Assembly (NCBI RefSeq): GCF_003857055.1
Contig: NZ_QGSZ01000182.1
Span: 1-64,000 of the forward strand
Reading direction: 5' to 3'
Length of the DNA: 64,000 nucleotides
Source: Micromonospora inaquosa
Lineage (GTDB): Bacteria > Actinomycetota > Actinomycetes > Mycobacteriales > Micromonosporaceae
Shown here: one piece after another, positions 17,210 through 26,417 of the stretch
Numbering within the stretch: position 1 is the stretch's first letter
Layout of the letters: each line of letters begins with the position of its first letter
Position numbers and translations under genes: made by a program
The notes under the pieces: model-generated
What the model saw: the letters and a program-made list of their open reading frames with translations, nothing else
Database searches by the model: none
Told to the model about the DNA's origin: nothing

Positions 17210-17434
17210 TTACTTCGCGCCGCCGGTCAGCGCGACCAGCGCGCTGGCGGTGCGGAAGTACGGGTTGCGGCCGAGGTCACCGACGGTGGTGATGTTGAAG
17301 GCGTCCTTGAGCAGCTTGGCGTCGCCGTCGCTGACCCCGGCGAGGGCCGCCACCGGGGCGTCGACCAGCTCGGTGAGGGACTTGTCCTGGTATGCCTTGT
17401 CGACCAGTTTGGTGAAGTCGGCGGTGACGGGCAT
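17210..17434 (-). CDS. Small helix-hairpin-helix-like protein
   Basis: 74 residues from the ATG at 17432-17434 with GAAGGAG upstream. The centre (APVAALAGVSDGDAKLLKDA) followed by FNITTVGDLGRNPYF resembles a helix-hairpin-helix pair of the kind found in DUF4332-like proteins. Small, soluble, unknown role; transcribed as a single gene between two hairpins. It might bind nucleic acid, but that rests only on fold resemblance. Confidence 0.6.
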   Translation of the reverse strand: MPVTADFTKLVDKAYQDKSLTELVDAPVAALAGVSDGDAKLLKDAFNITTVGDLGRNPYFRTASALVALTGGAK

Positions 17435-17532
17435 GCACACTCCTTCTCGATCCCGGTCGGACAATCCGACCGGAGATGGACGATCCTCGCGAATTAGATC
17501 ATCGCCGAGACGACTGCGTCCACTGTGGAGGC

Positions 17533-18606
17533 TTAGCCTTCGTCGTCGCCACCCTCATCCTCGTCACCGCCGAAGGAGTCGAAGACCTCTTCAGCGACCA
17601 TCCCTCCGGCGAAGCCGAGAGCGGCGCCGCCGACCACACCAGCGGCCATGGCGCCCATCCCGGGCCCGCGGCGTTCGTGGTGATCCTCGTAGTGCCCGCC
17701 GCCGTGCTGACCGTAGGCGGCGTGCCCGTACCCGGACTGCTGGGGCGGCGGGTAGCCGCCGGGCGCGCCGTAGCCGTGGGCGGGCTGCCCATAGGCGGGC
17801 TGGCCGTAGCCGTGGTTGGCGCGCAGACCCTGGTACTGGTCGAGGGCTTGGCGGACCCAGGTGTCCACCTGCGCGGCCCAGTCGACACTGTCCGCATCGG
17901 CGTGGGCGGCGTGGTAGCGGCCGTACGAGTCATGCCCGCCGGTGAACAGACCGCCGCGCTTGTCGAACTCCAGCACGATGTCGACCCCGCGTTCGGCCGC
18001 GACGAAGGTCAACTCGACCTCGTTGATGCCGTGGGCGTACTGGGGCGCGGCGTAGTACTCGACCTCCTGGTAGAAGGGCAGGCTCTGGTGCACGCCGGAG
18101 ATGTGCCCGCGCTCCAGGTCGGCGCCCTTGAACTGGAAGCCGAGCCGACCGAACGCCTCCAGGATGCGCTCCTGCACCGGCAGCGGATGCACATACACCG
18201 GGTCGAGGTCACCCTTGTCGACCGCGCCGCGCACGGCTACCTCGGTACGCAACCCCATCGTCATGCCGTGCAGGGGTTGCCCGTACAGGCTCGTCACCGG
18301 GGTCTCCCACGGCATCGGCACCTGCAACGGCAGCGACAGGTGCTGCCCCGCGCGCAGGTGCAGGCTGCCGGACACGTGAACGCGGTGGAACTCGACCAAC
18401 GCGTCGTACTCCTCACCGGCGCCGTCCATCTCCACCCGGGTGACCAACCCGACGGTGATGTGGTCGATCTCCACATCGTGACTGCCGCCGGTGAGGTTCA
18501 CCTGCCCGCCCAGCATCAGCCCTGGACGAGTGTTCGGATTGGACAGCACCGTGTCGACGCTGGGCCCACCGACCCCGAAAGCGCCCAGCATCTTCTTGAA
18601 CACCAC
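17533..18606 (-). CDS. spo0M: Spo0M-family sporulation-control protein
   Basis: 357 residues from the GTG at 18606, giving the usual family start VVFKKMLGAFGVGGPSVDT; GGGAG lies upstream. Arrestin-like beta-sandwich domain (residues 1-250) with the family signatures VNLTGGSHDVEIDHITVGL and VQERILEAFGRLGFQFKGA. The C-terminal 100 residues are a Gly/Tyr/His/Pro-rich low-complexity tail followed by a short hydrophobic Gly/Ala segment and an acidic end. Spo0M proteins are cytoplasmic scaffolds affecting sporulation and stress in Gram-positives. The tail is typical of actinobacterial members. Confidence 0.88.
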   Translation of the reverse strand: MVFKKMLGAFGVGGPSVDTVLSNPNTRPGLMLGGQVNLTGGSHDVEIDHITVGLVTRVEMDGAGEEYDALVEFHRVHVSGSLHLRAGQHLSLPLQVPMPWETPVTSLYGQPLHGMTMGLRTEVAVRGAVDKGDLDPVYVHPLPVQERILEAFGRLGFQFKGADLERGHISGVHQSLPFYQEVEYYAAPQYAHGINEVELTFVAAERGVDIVLEFDKRGGLFTGGHDSYGRYHAAHADADSVDWAAQVDTWVRQALDQYQGLRANHGYGQPAYGQPAHGYGAPGGYPPPQQSGYGHAAYGQHGGGHYEDHHERRGPGMGAMAAGVVGGAALGFAGGMVAEEVFDSFGGDEDEGGDDEG

Positions 18607-18785
18607 TACATCTCCCTCGACAGCCCGCAGACGTCTCGGCACCCGGCCAACCATGCAACTTCCACGGCGATCCCCTGTGCCGCAACGAGATCAACGGCGT
18701 CCATAATGGATGCCGTTGACCCGAGAACGTAGCAACCTAACCTGAAAAGCAGCTGAGTGCATCCGCTCAGCTACCGTGAGGTAGT

Positions 18786-18950
18786 GTCTCGTTCTCGCCA
18801 CCAGCCTGTTCATGACCGCCACCCTCCTCGGCGGTCTACTCATCCGCCAAACGTGCGGCTGGGGCCGCCTCGGCTTCGAAGGTGTCCTGCTGCTGGCTAG
18901 CTACGCCGCGATGACCGTCATCCTGGCCCTGCAGCCACCCCACTCCCTAG
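18786..18950 (+). pseudogene. C-terminal remnant of a calcium/cation antiporter (CaCA type)
   Basis: About 45-50 residues in one frame (LVLATSLFMTATLLGGLL, then GRLGFEGVLLLASYAAMTVILAL) reproduce the last two membrane helices of ChaA/Na-Ca exchanger-type proteins. The rest of the gene is absent and the frame runs on without a proper stop. A second, different CaCA tail survives at 47932-48010. Confidence 0.6.
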
Positions 18951-19527
18951 GCCTCGCCCGCAGCCGTCGACCTCAATGTCCACGCCTCGGTCGCCCTCTG
19001 TACGCATCCGGGCGACCGTCGGTGAGCTGGTGGCAGTGCCAGCGCTGCCACGGCTGCTGCTGCCACCACACCGACGCCTGCCACCGCGGCGGCATCCTCC
19101 TGTTGTTGACAGCGGCCAATTCGGGTCCGTGGCTTGCCGGTGAATCGCCGGTCCAGCCACGGCACACGATTCCGACGGACAAGGGAGGCACACGGAATAA
19201 GGTGCTATCGACAACGAAAAAGGTCAAGGTGGACACGACCGAAGAGAAGGAAGAGCTAGAGCGGCTCGCTCGGCTTCACCTGTCAGCGGCCCCGCCGCGC
19301 TTGAGCACTGGCGCGCATCCGGCGGATTCGAAGTTGAAAGCAGTGCGATCAGGAAGTTCAACGCCGCCTACCGGTCGTGGCCCACGCGATGGCGCAGGTC
19401 GCCGCGGCCCTCGCCCTGCACGATCAAGGCTTGGTCTACGCCGCGCGGGTCAGCGCGCGTCGCGCTTGAACACGCCCTCGCCGCGCAGTGGGTGGTGACG
19501 ATGTCAGCCCAGGACGTGGTCCGTTGG
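18951..19527. other. Degenerate stretch without an intact gene
   Basis: Several short frames have coding-like patches (for example plus-strand 19230-19320, rich in Glu/Arg/Leu, and 19375-19470, Ala-rich), but each is broken after 30-40 codons. It is probably relic sequence. Confidence 0.4.
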
Positions 19528-19726
19528 TCAATCCGTCCGAGCGGGCACCTGCGTCAAGCTAGCCTGCTTCACCCACTCCCGCATCGCGGTCTTTGTCAGA
19601 TCGAAATCCTTCGCGACCTGCCCGATCGTGCGATCGCCCGCGCTGATACAACTCCACCATCTCGGCCTTGAACTCCGACGTGAACGACCGGCGAGGCCGA
19701 CGCCGCTTGTTACCCATGCTCTCCAT
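19528..19726 (-). pseudogene. IS3-type transposase OrfA remnant with frameshift
   Basis: Starting at 19726 or 19717, the frame reads KRRRPRRSFTSEFKAEMVEL, the typical start of IS3-family OrfA helix-turn-helix proteins. The continuation (TIGQVAKDFDLTKTAMREWV) is in another frame, so a single-base indel near 19640 breaks the gene. No OrfB follows. Relic of an insertion sequence. Confidence 0.75.
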
Positions 19727-19821
19727 GATGACGGACATCCTCCCGGAGCCACCGGCTCCTGATCGCGAATGTCCGCCAATGCGGGTCAGGCGCACCAGCT
19801 CCATCAAAAGGACGAGAGGGC

Positions 19822-20187
19822 TTACTTCTCGTTGGTTGGCTGCGGCACATCCGGACTGCCGGCCGACTTATTCACGCTGCGCCTCGCCCGCACGACCGCC
19901 AGCGTCAGGTAGTTGGAGTTACGCCAACGCCCGATCGACCAGTATGCAACAGCCGCACCCGCTATAAGCGAGATGAGGGCCGATAGCCACAGCGGCACGT
20001 CTGCTAAGCAGGCGATGACCATGCTCACAGAAAACGCGGCCACCCCCGCGAGACCTGCTCCCGCTGGCACTTTTACATAGAATTCCGGTGCAGACGCGGC
20101 GAGAGAGAACAGCACGCTACCGGCGATCAGTGCGATGCCGGTGAAGATGATCACTAAGACGGCGTTTGGGATCTCGGCAGTTCCCAT
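19822..20187 (-). CDS. Small membrane protein, unknown function
   Basis: 121 residues with about four hydrophobic segments: residues 8-30, 41-64, 66-88 (the last two almost contiguous) and a weaker one near 90-98, then a basic Arg/Lys-rich cytoplasmic-looking tail ending QPTNEK. GAGGA lies upstream of the ATG. No family recognised. Codons are A/T-richer than average. Stands alone between IS relics. Confidence 0.6.
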   Translation of the reverse strand: MGTAEIPNAVLVIIFTGIALIAGSVLFSLAASAPEFYVKVPAGAGLAGVAAFSVSMVIACLADVPLWLSALISLIAGAAVAYWSIGRWRNSNYLTLAVVRARRSVNKSAGSPDVPQPTNEK

Positions 20188-20340
20188 AACAAACGTATCC
20201 TCCTCAAAGCTGACCCCTATGGACCCTCCACATGCGCGTGCTCGCCTTCGCGCTAGCCCAAGCGCCGGGGTTCGTGGTCTCTAGTGATCATCTGACTGCC
20301 TGTCGCATAAGCTGTCAAGCCCCGCGCCTCACACCAAGGC

Positions 20341-21754
20341 CTAGTACTCCATCCGGGGATGTTGACCTCGGCTGAGCTGCGGTTCGACGCGGTGCGGGAA
20401 CGAGGGCAGCCGCCGTCGATCATTTCTGGTCGCGTGGACTGTCCGAGATGCAGCGGTGGCTGCCGGATAGAGGGTAGACGCCCAGCGGCGGCAGGTGTTG
20501 TTCGACGAGCTGATGTTGACGGTCGGGCGGCGTTTCCGCAGGCCCGAGCCGCGTCGTCGGGTGCGCGACTTCGTCCGAGGGCTGTAGGCGCCGCGACACC
20601 GCGGAAGAACTGCTGGACGATCGCTGAGCACGTCGGGGACGCCGGACCGGACGGGATGCAGGACTTGCTGACCCGGGTGACGTGGGCCGACGCCGAAATT
20701 CGTGCCGATGTCCGCGCGTTCGTCGGTGAGCATCTCGGTGATGTCGAGGTCGTTCTGGTCATCGACGAGTCGGGCGATCTGAAGAAGGGCCAGCACACCG
20801 TCGGGGTGCAGCGGCAGTACCCCGGCACGGCCGGGAAGATCGAGAGCCGTCAGCTCGCCGTGCACCGGGTCTATGCCACCGAGGCTGGGCACGCGACGCT
20901 CGACACGGCCCTTGCCTGCCGAAGTCATGGTGCGACGACTCTGATCGCCGCGTCGAGGCCGGTGTCCCTGAGCAGGTGCGATCGCGACGAAACCGCAGCT
21001 GGGGACCCGCATGATCGCCGCCGCCGTCACCGGCAGGCTGCCCTGCGGTGGGCGACCGGCGACGAGGCCTACGGCAGCGATCCGCGGCTGGCCGCCCGGC
21101 TGCGTCAGCTGTGACTGGACTACGTTCTGGCCCTGGCCTGCTCCCATCAGGTGATCACCGGTCTCGGCGTCTACCGCGTCGACGCCCTCGCCGCCGAGCT
21201 CCCCATCACCGCCTGGCAGCGAATATCCGCCGGTCGAGGCGCGAAGGGCCGCCGCTACTACGACTGGTGCTTCGGGCCCCTGCCCCACGCCACTGACGCC
21301 CACGGCGGACACCACTGGCTGCTGATCCGCCGTAACCGCCGCACCGGTGAACTGGCTACTACCGCTGCTGACCACCTCAGGTCGTCCCGCTGCGCACTCG
21401 CGTCGCGTTCGCTGGGAGATCAAGGAATCGTTCCACGCCGCGAAACCGGCCTCGGCCTCGACCAGCACCAACAGCTCCGCTGGCCCTCCTGGAACACCGT
21501 GGCGATCCTCGCCCACGCGACCGCCGAGCACCGCAACTGCTACCAGCCGATCGGGTCTGCTCCCTGGAGCCCCCTGACCGTCAACGAGCTCCGCCACCTG
21601 TTCCACGTTCTGATCATCGAACCATCCGCCGACTCTGGGACCCGCTGCCTCTGGTCCATCCGCCGACGCCGCCATCAAGCCAGAGCCATGAACAGTCACT
21701 ACACCCCACAAGCCCTCATGGAGCCGTGATCACGATCCCCGGCTGGAGTACTAG
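20341..21754. mobile_element. IS701-family element, decayed
   Basis: Imperfect terminal inverted repeats begin TACTCC at the left (from 20345) and end GGAGTA at the right (to 21750), sharing about 16 of 18 positions, and both are flanked by CTAG, matching the YTAR four-base target duplication of IS701. The enclosed transposase is broken, so the element cannot move by itself. Confidence 0.75.
20359..21729 (+). pseudogene. IS701-family transposase, multiply disrupted
   Basis: Family signatures are spread over three frames: ADIRADVRAFVGEHLGD and VVLVIDESGDLKKGQHTVGV (first catalytic Asp region) in one frame, ATKPQLGTRMIAAAV in a second, GDEAYGSDPRLAARLRQL back in the first, a TGA at 21112-21114 where homologues read through, and WEIKESFHAAK (near 21420) in another. 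At least three frameshifts plus one nonsense codon. Clearly inactive. Confidence 0.85.
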
Positions 21755-21858
21755 CATGATCGTTTTAACAGGCAGGCCGGCGTCGCAACGCACGCCCGAT
21801 TACGCTTTATCTCTCGTACGGCCGTGACTAAAATGCTCGGACGCGTTGGAGTCACTCG

Positions 21859-22503
21859 TCAGCCTAGGGCCAGCGCGGAGTCGCAACTCTGCTCTACTTC
21901 CTTACTGTGGGTTGCGATGATAACGGTGCACCCGCTCTCCGCTTGTTCGCGAAGGACCTCAATAACCATGCCGGCGTTGGCGCTGTCTAGCGCGCCCGTT
22001 GGCTCGTCCGCCAGAGCCAGTGTCGACTTCTTCACGATCAGGCGGGCTAGAGCGACTCGTTGTTGCTCACCGCCACTGAGCCGATAAACCATTTCCTTGC
22101 CACGGTTGCCGAGCCCGACACGATCGAGAGCGGCCTCGATGGCGTGGCGGTTGAGGGTGCGGCCACGACGGCCGCCCACGGCGACCTGAAGGTTGAAATT
22201 GACCGTAGCGTTCTCGATGAGGGCGTAGTTTTGAAACAAGTAGCCGAGGGTATCACGGCGAAAGCGCCGTTGAGCGGGCGCCCGAAGTTTCGTGACATTC
22301 GTACCATCGACGATGATCTCGCCCGACGACGCGCGCTCCAGAACTCCCATGCAGTTGAGGAGAGTGGATTTGCCTGATCCACTGGGCCCCACAAGCGCCA
22401 GCATCTCTCCTTTATTGACTGTGAAGTTCACATCCGACCACAGCGTTCGCTCGCCGAAAGACTTGGCAAGGCCAACTACGGAAATCATGTTACCTTTCCT
22501 CAC
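21859..22503 (-). CDS. ABC transporter ATPase (bacteriocin/MacB-type exporter)
   Basis: 214 residues: Walker A GPSGSGKSTLLN, Q-loop FQNYAL, signature RLSGGEQQRVALARL, Walker B LALADEPTGALD and H-loop IIATHS. All catalytic motifs intact. The LolD/MacB-type DEPTGALD places it with exporters of peptides or lipoproteins. It begins two bases past the stop of the large permease and forms an operon with it. The set resembles the ATPase of lactococcin-972-type bacteriocin loci. Codon use is less GC-biased than the surroundings, suggesting horizontal transfer. Confidence 0.88.
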   Translation of the reverse strand: MRKGNMISVVGLAKSFGERTLWSDVNFTVNKGEMLALVGPSGSGKSTLLNCMGVLERASSGEIIVDGTNVTKLRAPAQRRFRRDTLGYLFQNYALIENATVNFNLQVAVGGRRGRTLNRHAIEAALDRVGLGNRGKEMVYRLSGGEQQRVALARLIVKKSTLALADEPTGALDSANAGMVIEVLREQAESGCTVIIATHSKEVEQSCDSALALG

Positions 22504-22505
22504 TC

Positions 22506-24572
22506 CTACGAAAGGGTCGCCATGTGGGCTTTGACAAACTTGGCATTAGCTCTGAGCAGGCTCACCACAATAAGTGCCAGGCTCAGGGACGCCACGGCAA
22601 TGGATAGAACCGTCTCCCAGCTTCCCAGGATCTGCACGTCGGGAGGGGGCGGAGGCGCTCCCGGCTGCTCGTACATCTCCTTGACGACGAGCGTTCGGTG
22701 CCAAGTCCAGAGCACCAGTACCAGTGCCAGGGCGCTCTCGCCGACGAGAATCCATGTGTGAGTTCGCAGAAATGACCATCCGGCGATGTATTTCACGAAC
22801 AGCGTTTGGGCCTGGCGTCGACAGTAAGCGATGGATACCGCCATCGCCGTGCCGAGTAGGACTGCGATTGCGGCGACAAGGTTGGAAACTTGAAGGCCGA
22901 ACTCGCGCTTGACGTCCCGGTACTTATCAGCAGCATCCTCGGCAAAGGGACTGAATCCCAGCACGTACGGACCAATGCCCTCGTCGGTGAGATCCCTAAC
23001 CGCCTTGTCCGGATCCTCGACTAAGACCTCGCCTCGGCTGGCCGCGCTCATGTACTCGCTGTCGGCGATAACCCCTGAAGAGGCGCCAGTCACTACGACC
23101 AAAATCGGGTCTGTGATTAGCGTGTCGTGTTCGCCAGAAGACCTGGCGTACGGTAGCAGCGACTGTTCGTCCCTAAGGAGATCTACTTTGACCGAGGGTG
23201 TCTCACCGGCGGTTTTGCTGGTTCGCATGGAAGCCGCCCAATTGCTGACCGCGATCGCAATGTCCGGCGATTCGGTCGCGAGCCGCTGCGGCACCAGTAT
23301 CCGTATAGTGTCTCCGCTATCGGGCATCACCCTTGACCCCGTCGAGTCAAGAATTTCGTGCTTCAGCAAATACTTGTTGTTGACCACAATGGTGTCTCGC
23401 CTAGCGGGGCCCGAGATTTTCGATTGTTCCGCGGGAAAGTGCCAGGCAAGCGAGACTTCGTTTCGGGAGTCAGCCTCGCGAATCCACCGACCGATGCCGT
23501 GTTCGATGGCGATTTCTTGTTCCCTGTTGAGGGGCGCGCCGCTCAGGCGCAAGAAATAGGCGTCGCCCATCTTGGCCCACACGTCACTTCTGGCCCGATG
23601 TTCGGAGAGCGCCAACCCGGTCCCAATGGTGGCGGCCGCGACGGACAAAATCAGGGCTACGCTCGCGATTCGCAGTATGTATCCGCCGGTGATTGCCCAG
23701 CCTGCGGTCAACTCGCCCTTGATTGCATCCTGTATGAGAGCTCGGTGGGCAAATGCGAGAGTAACGACGTGGGTGCCCAGAGCTGGCAGCAAGTAGAAGG
23801 CCATGAACGACGCGGCGATGAGAGCATAGGTGCTGATCTGGTTTAGCCCGTTGTACGCGTACAGGCATACCATGGTCCCGGCGGTAACAACGAGGGCAGC
23901 TATCGCGCCAAAAGCCGCGAGTTGTCTCAGGTCTCGCCCTAGGATCGTGTAGAACGGCTGACCTTGAAGGCGTTGCACGCCATACGACTTTGCGTTGAGG
24001 ACGACAGCGGTTGCAACAGTCAAGATCACAATGAGACTTACCAGGATGAAGCAAAGAATCACTGGCCCGTGACCGAAATACTCAAGTGTGTTACGGGAGA
24101 ACAACGGCTCAACTCGGCCCTCATAGCCTAGCGAGTTGAACTCGGCCAACAGATCCGCCGCGTCCCGCTCCGAGCCATACACATAATACTGGCCATTCGG
24201 GCCGGCGCTCATGATTTCACGGTAAGGCTTTAGGTCAACCTTGGCCTCGCGGCTGAAAGCGGGGTAGCCGTGGATCAGCCATCGCGTAGACTCGGCGTTC
24301 TGACTCCCAACCGCTAGGTAGATGCGGCCTCGGCTTTGGTCACGTGGGTCAAAATACTGACGCCCGACATTTATTTGTCGATCGGCGGCGAATGCCTCGA
24401 TCATTGCGGCGACACGCGCACTCTCGGCAGCTCTCGGCGACTCGTCTACCGAGATGGCGAACGAGCGTCCAGCCATCGTGTCTTCATCAAAGTTCCTGAA
24501 AACTATAAAGGCCATCACCGCTGAGGCGATCATTGCCAAGACGTACGCAAATTTGAGGCCCTTGTGCAACAT
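22506..24572 (-). CDS. Large bacteriocin-associated integral membrane permease (DUF1430/FtsX-like)
   Basis: 688 residues: an N-terminal helix (10-28), an extracellular domain of about 140 residues, a block of helices (about 170-320), a second large extracellular domain (about 330-580), then three more helices and a basic C-terminus. This two-ectodomain plan with a partner ATPase is that of the bacteriocin-associated membrane protein of lactococcin-972 loci, and more loosely MacB/FtsX permeases. It may give export or self-immunity. The expected small precursor gene upstream is missing: an ISAs1 element begins 114 bases upstream. Family call from architecture, not from diagnostic residues. Confidence 0.65.
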   Translation of the reverse strand: MLHKGLKFAYVLAMIASAVMAFIVFRNFDEDTMAGRSFAISVDESPRAAESARVAAMIEAFAADRQINVGRQYFDPRDQSRGRIYLAVGSQNAESTRWLIHGYPAFSREAKVDLKPYREIMSAGPNGQYYVYGSERDAADLLAEFNSLGYEGRVEPLFSRNTLEYFGHGPVILCFILVSLIVILTVATAVVLNAKSYGVQRLQGQPFYTILGRDLRQLAAFGAIAALVVTAGTMVCLYAYNGLNQISTYALIAASFMAFYLLPALGTHVVTLAFAHRALIQDAIKGELTAGWAITGGYILRIASVALILSVAAATIGTGLALSEHRARSDVWAKMGDAYFLRLSGAPLNREQEIAIEHGIGRWIREADSRNEVSLAWHFPAEQSKISGPARRDTIVVNNKYLLKHEILDSTGSRVMPDSGDTIRILVPQRLATESPDIAIAVSNWAASMRTSKTAGETPSVKVDLLRDEQSLLPYARSSGEHDTLITDPILVVVTGASSGVIADSEYMSAASRGEVLVEDPDKAVRDLTDEGIGPYVLGFSPFAEDAADKYRDVKREFGLQVSNLVAAIAVLLGTAMAVSIAYCRRQAQTLFVKYIAGWSFLRTHTWILVGESALALVLVLWTWHRTLVVKEMYEQPGAPPPPPDVQILGSWETVLSIAVASLSLALIVVSLLRANAKFVKAHMATLS

Positions 24573-24612
24573 CGGTGACCTGCCCTGACCCTAGTGGGAT
24601 TGGCTAGCGAGC

Positions 24613-24643
24613 GTGTGGGTGGCGGTAATCCCGCCACCCACAC
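24613..24643 (-). terminator. Hairpin upstream of the permease gene
   Basis: A perfect 13-base-pair stem (24613-24625 with 24631-24643) with loop TAATC. On the leftward strand it lies 40 bases before the permease start and downstream of whatever gene once preceded it. Such a hairpin between a precursor gene and its exporter would act as a partial terminator that favours the precursor. Confidence 0.6.
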
Positions 24644-24686
24644 TAGTTGCTCCTGGAGATCAATCGCCGCAGGCGGTCAGCAGTGC

Positions 24687-26053
24687 CAGGGTCATTGCGT
24701 AGTTGTATAGCTGCTGGTCACCGCGTCGATGAGGTCGTTTGAGCGTCGGTTGGCGCGGCGGGTGGCTCGGGCGATGTTGGCCTCGCCGTTGCTGCGGTGG
24801 TAGTTGATCGCGGCGTGGCGTAACACCGAGGCGACGGCCGGGCCGGTGCCGGTTCGGGCCTGATGGGCGTCCTCACGGAACGTGACATCGAGGACCCAGT
24901 GGAGCCTGTTTTCGATGTGCCACTCGGATCGCGCCCATGCGCCGAGGTCGACTGGTTGGGCGTCCTCGGCGGGTAGCGACACGGTCAGGTAGGCCATCTC
25001 GCGGGTCGTCTTGCCTTTGACGGTGCGGGTCCGGGTGATTCGTACGGCCTGCTCGGCGTGTGGGAACCCCAGGCCACCGGGGGTGGCCACGGTGACCGCT
25101 TTGACGGTGCGGGTCTCCCGGCGGCCGTGGCCGGTGTCGGTGCGGCGGTCCCCGACTGGCACCTGCGCCCAGGGAAGGCTCTTGAGCTGGGCGAACACGG
25201 TCGGCTGGTTGGCCTTGACCGCGACCATCAGGTATGCCCCACGGGAGGCGACTTCGCGGGCGTGAGCGGTCTGGGCGTGCAGGGCGTCCGCGACGAACAC
25301 GATTGCCTCCAGCGAGCCCAGCTGAGCCGCGACCAGGTCCAACAGCGGCGTGAACGCCGGTATCTCGTTGGATTTCACGGCGATCTGCACGTAGGCGAGC
25401 ACCGTGCCGGTGCTGGTGTCGAACGCCGACAACAGGTGCACCTGCCGCCCGTCGGGCAGCTTCGCGCCCCGCAGGACTTTCCCGTCGATCGCGATCACCC
25501 GCCGCCAGCGGCGTCCCGACACGGGCACGGACGCCGTGCGTGCCCGCACCCAACGGGTCACCACCACCGACAATTCCGTGTCATCGACCCTGGTCAGCAG
25601 CCGCCACAGCGTCGACGGGACCGGCAGTTTGCCGGTGAACCCGAGCTTGACCCACGCGGGTGGGTCCAGGTCACGGACCCAGTCGGCCATCGCGGCGAAG
25701 GTGCACGCGCCAGCCATCACCGCGCACACGGCGGTGGCGAGCATGCTCGCCAAGGGGTACCGGATCCCGCGCGGGTCCCGGGGATCGGCAACCACGGCCA
25801 AGGCCGCCAGCAACCCCTGTCGTTCACAGTCAGTCACGGCTGTCGGTGATGTGGTGCCGGTGGGCCGGGGCCCCGCGATCGCGGCGATCGGCGATGATGA
25901 CATGAGCGGGTGCGGCCCTTCGGAGTCGTGTTGTCTCAGCAACTCCATGATCACCGATGTTGGTCGCACCCGCCCCAAACGGCCGCACAGCCCGCACCAT
26001 CACCCACATACGCCCAGGTCAACAGCCCCGCCGCCGACTACGCAATGACCCTG
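24687..26053. mobile_element. ISAs1-family insertion sequence
   Basis: Perfect 17-base terminal inverted repeats, CAGGGTCATTGCGTAGT at 24687-24703 and its complement at 26037-26053, enclose one complete transposase gene (1367 bases). No matching target duplication is visible in the flanks, suggesting a later rearrangement or deletion on one side. Confidence 0.85.
24692..25978 (-). CDS. ISAs1-family transposase
   Basis: 428 residues. Family motifs in order: DPRDPRGIRYPLASML near residue 65, AIDGKVLRGAKLPDG (first catalytic Asp), EIPAFTPLLDL, FVADALHAQ (second Asp) and SEWHIENRLHWVLDVTFRED (Glu region), with a C-terminal helical tail. The frame is uninterrupted. Start ambiguous; an internal ATG after the Ser-rich leader (MSSSPIAAI) is possible. 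Possibly active. Confidence 0.9.
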   Translation of the reverse strand: MGRVRPTSVIMELLRQHDSEGPHPLMSSSPIAAIAGPRPTGTTSPTAVTDCERQGLLAALAVVADPRDPRGIRYPLASMLATAVCAVMAGACTFAAMADWVRDLDPPAWVKLGFTGKLPVPSTLWRLLTRVDDTELSVVVTRWVRARTASVPVSGRRWRRVIAIDGKVLRGAKLPDGRQVHLLSAFDTSTGTVLAYVQIAVKSNEIPAFTPLLDLVAAQLGSLEAIVFVADALHAQTAHAREVASRGAYLMVAVKANQPTVFAQLKSLPWAQVPVGDRRTDTGHGRRETRTVKAVTVATPGGLGFPHAEQAVRITRTRTVKGKTTREMAYLTVSLPAEDAQPVDLGAWARSEWHIENRLHWVLDVTFREDAHQARTGTGPAVASVLRHAAINYHRSNGEANIARATRRANRRSNDLIDAVTSSYTTTQ

Positions 26054-26189
26054 CCGGGACGTAGCCGACACTGTCCGGGCGAGACGAGGCGAGTCGCGAC
26101 GGGTAGGCGCACGCTGTTTTTGGTGACGGGACGTCCCGATGGTGGGGAGCGGGGCGCGGTGTGACCCAGCACTGTCATGTCTGCCGGCC

Positions 26190-26352
26190 CCCGTTTACCC
26201 CCCGAAAACCTCCGTCTGCCGTTGACAATCAGTGACAAGAGGCGATCAGTGTTCGATCGTGTCTGTGCAGCTCAACGCCTATTTCTGGCAATCAATGACA
26301 AGCTCGATTTGATTACGGATGGTAACAAGGGGTTTTGACAAGCAATGACAAG
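26190..26352 (+). repeat. Arm-type repeat copy A (attachment-region-like)
   Basis: This stretch matches 32957-33110 over its whole length at roughly 70 percent by eye, including CCCGTTTACC, CCCGAAAACC, AGCTCAACG and GGTAACAA. It carries iteron-like 14-mers ending TGACAAG at 26226-26239, 26289-26302 and 26339-26352. The 63-base spacing of the first two equals that in copy B. Such repeats are typical of integrase arm sites beside an att core. A degenerate tRNA T-arm-like GGGTTCAAATC follows at about 26383. Confidence 0.55.
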
Positions 26353-26417
26353 CCTTGAACGAGGCTCGACAGAGGTTCTCGTGGGTTCAAATCGCCTCGG
26401 TCCGCCGAGCTGTCCGG

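Noticed and set aside
20253-21711. Long leftward open frames over the IS701 relic
   Set aside because: The transposase signatures are on the plus strand; these frames are their complements.
24573-24686. Search for a lactococcin-972-like precursor upstream of the permease
   Set aside because: Only eight codons ending in TACGD and a stop remain before the IS; no signal peptide or Trp/Tyr-rich end was found there, between 26054 and 26200, or after the ATPase gene.
26370-26400. Second tRNA end beside repeat copy A
   Set aside because: GGGTTCAAATC resembles a T-arm but the stem does not pair well and no acceptor strand can be matched; kept only as a weak remark in the repeat entry.
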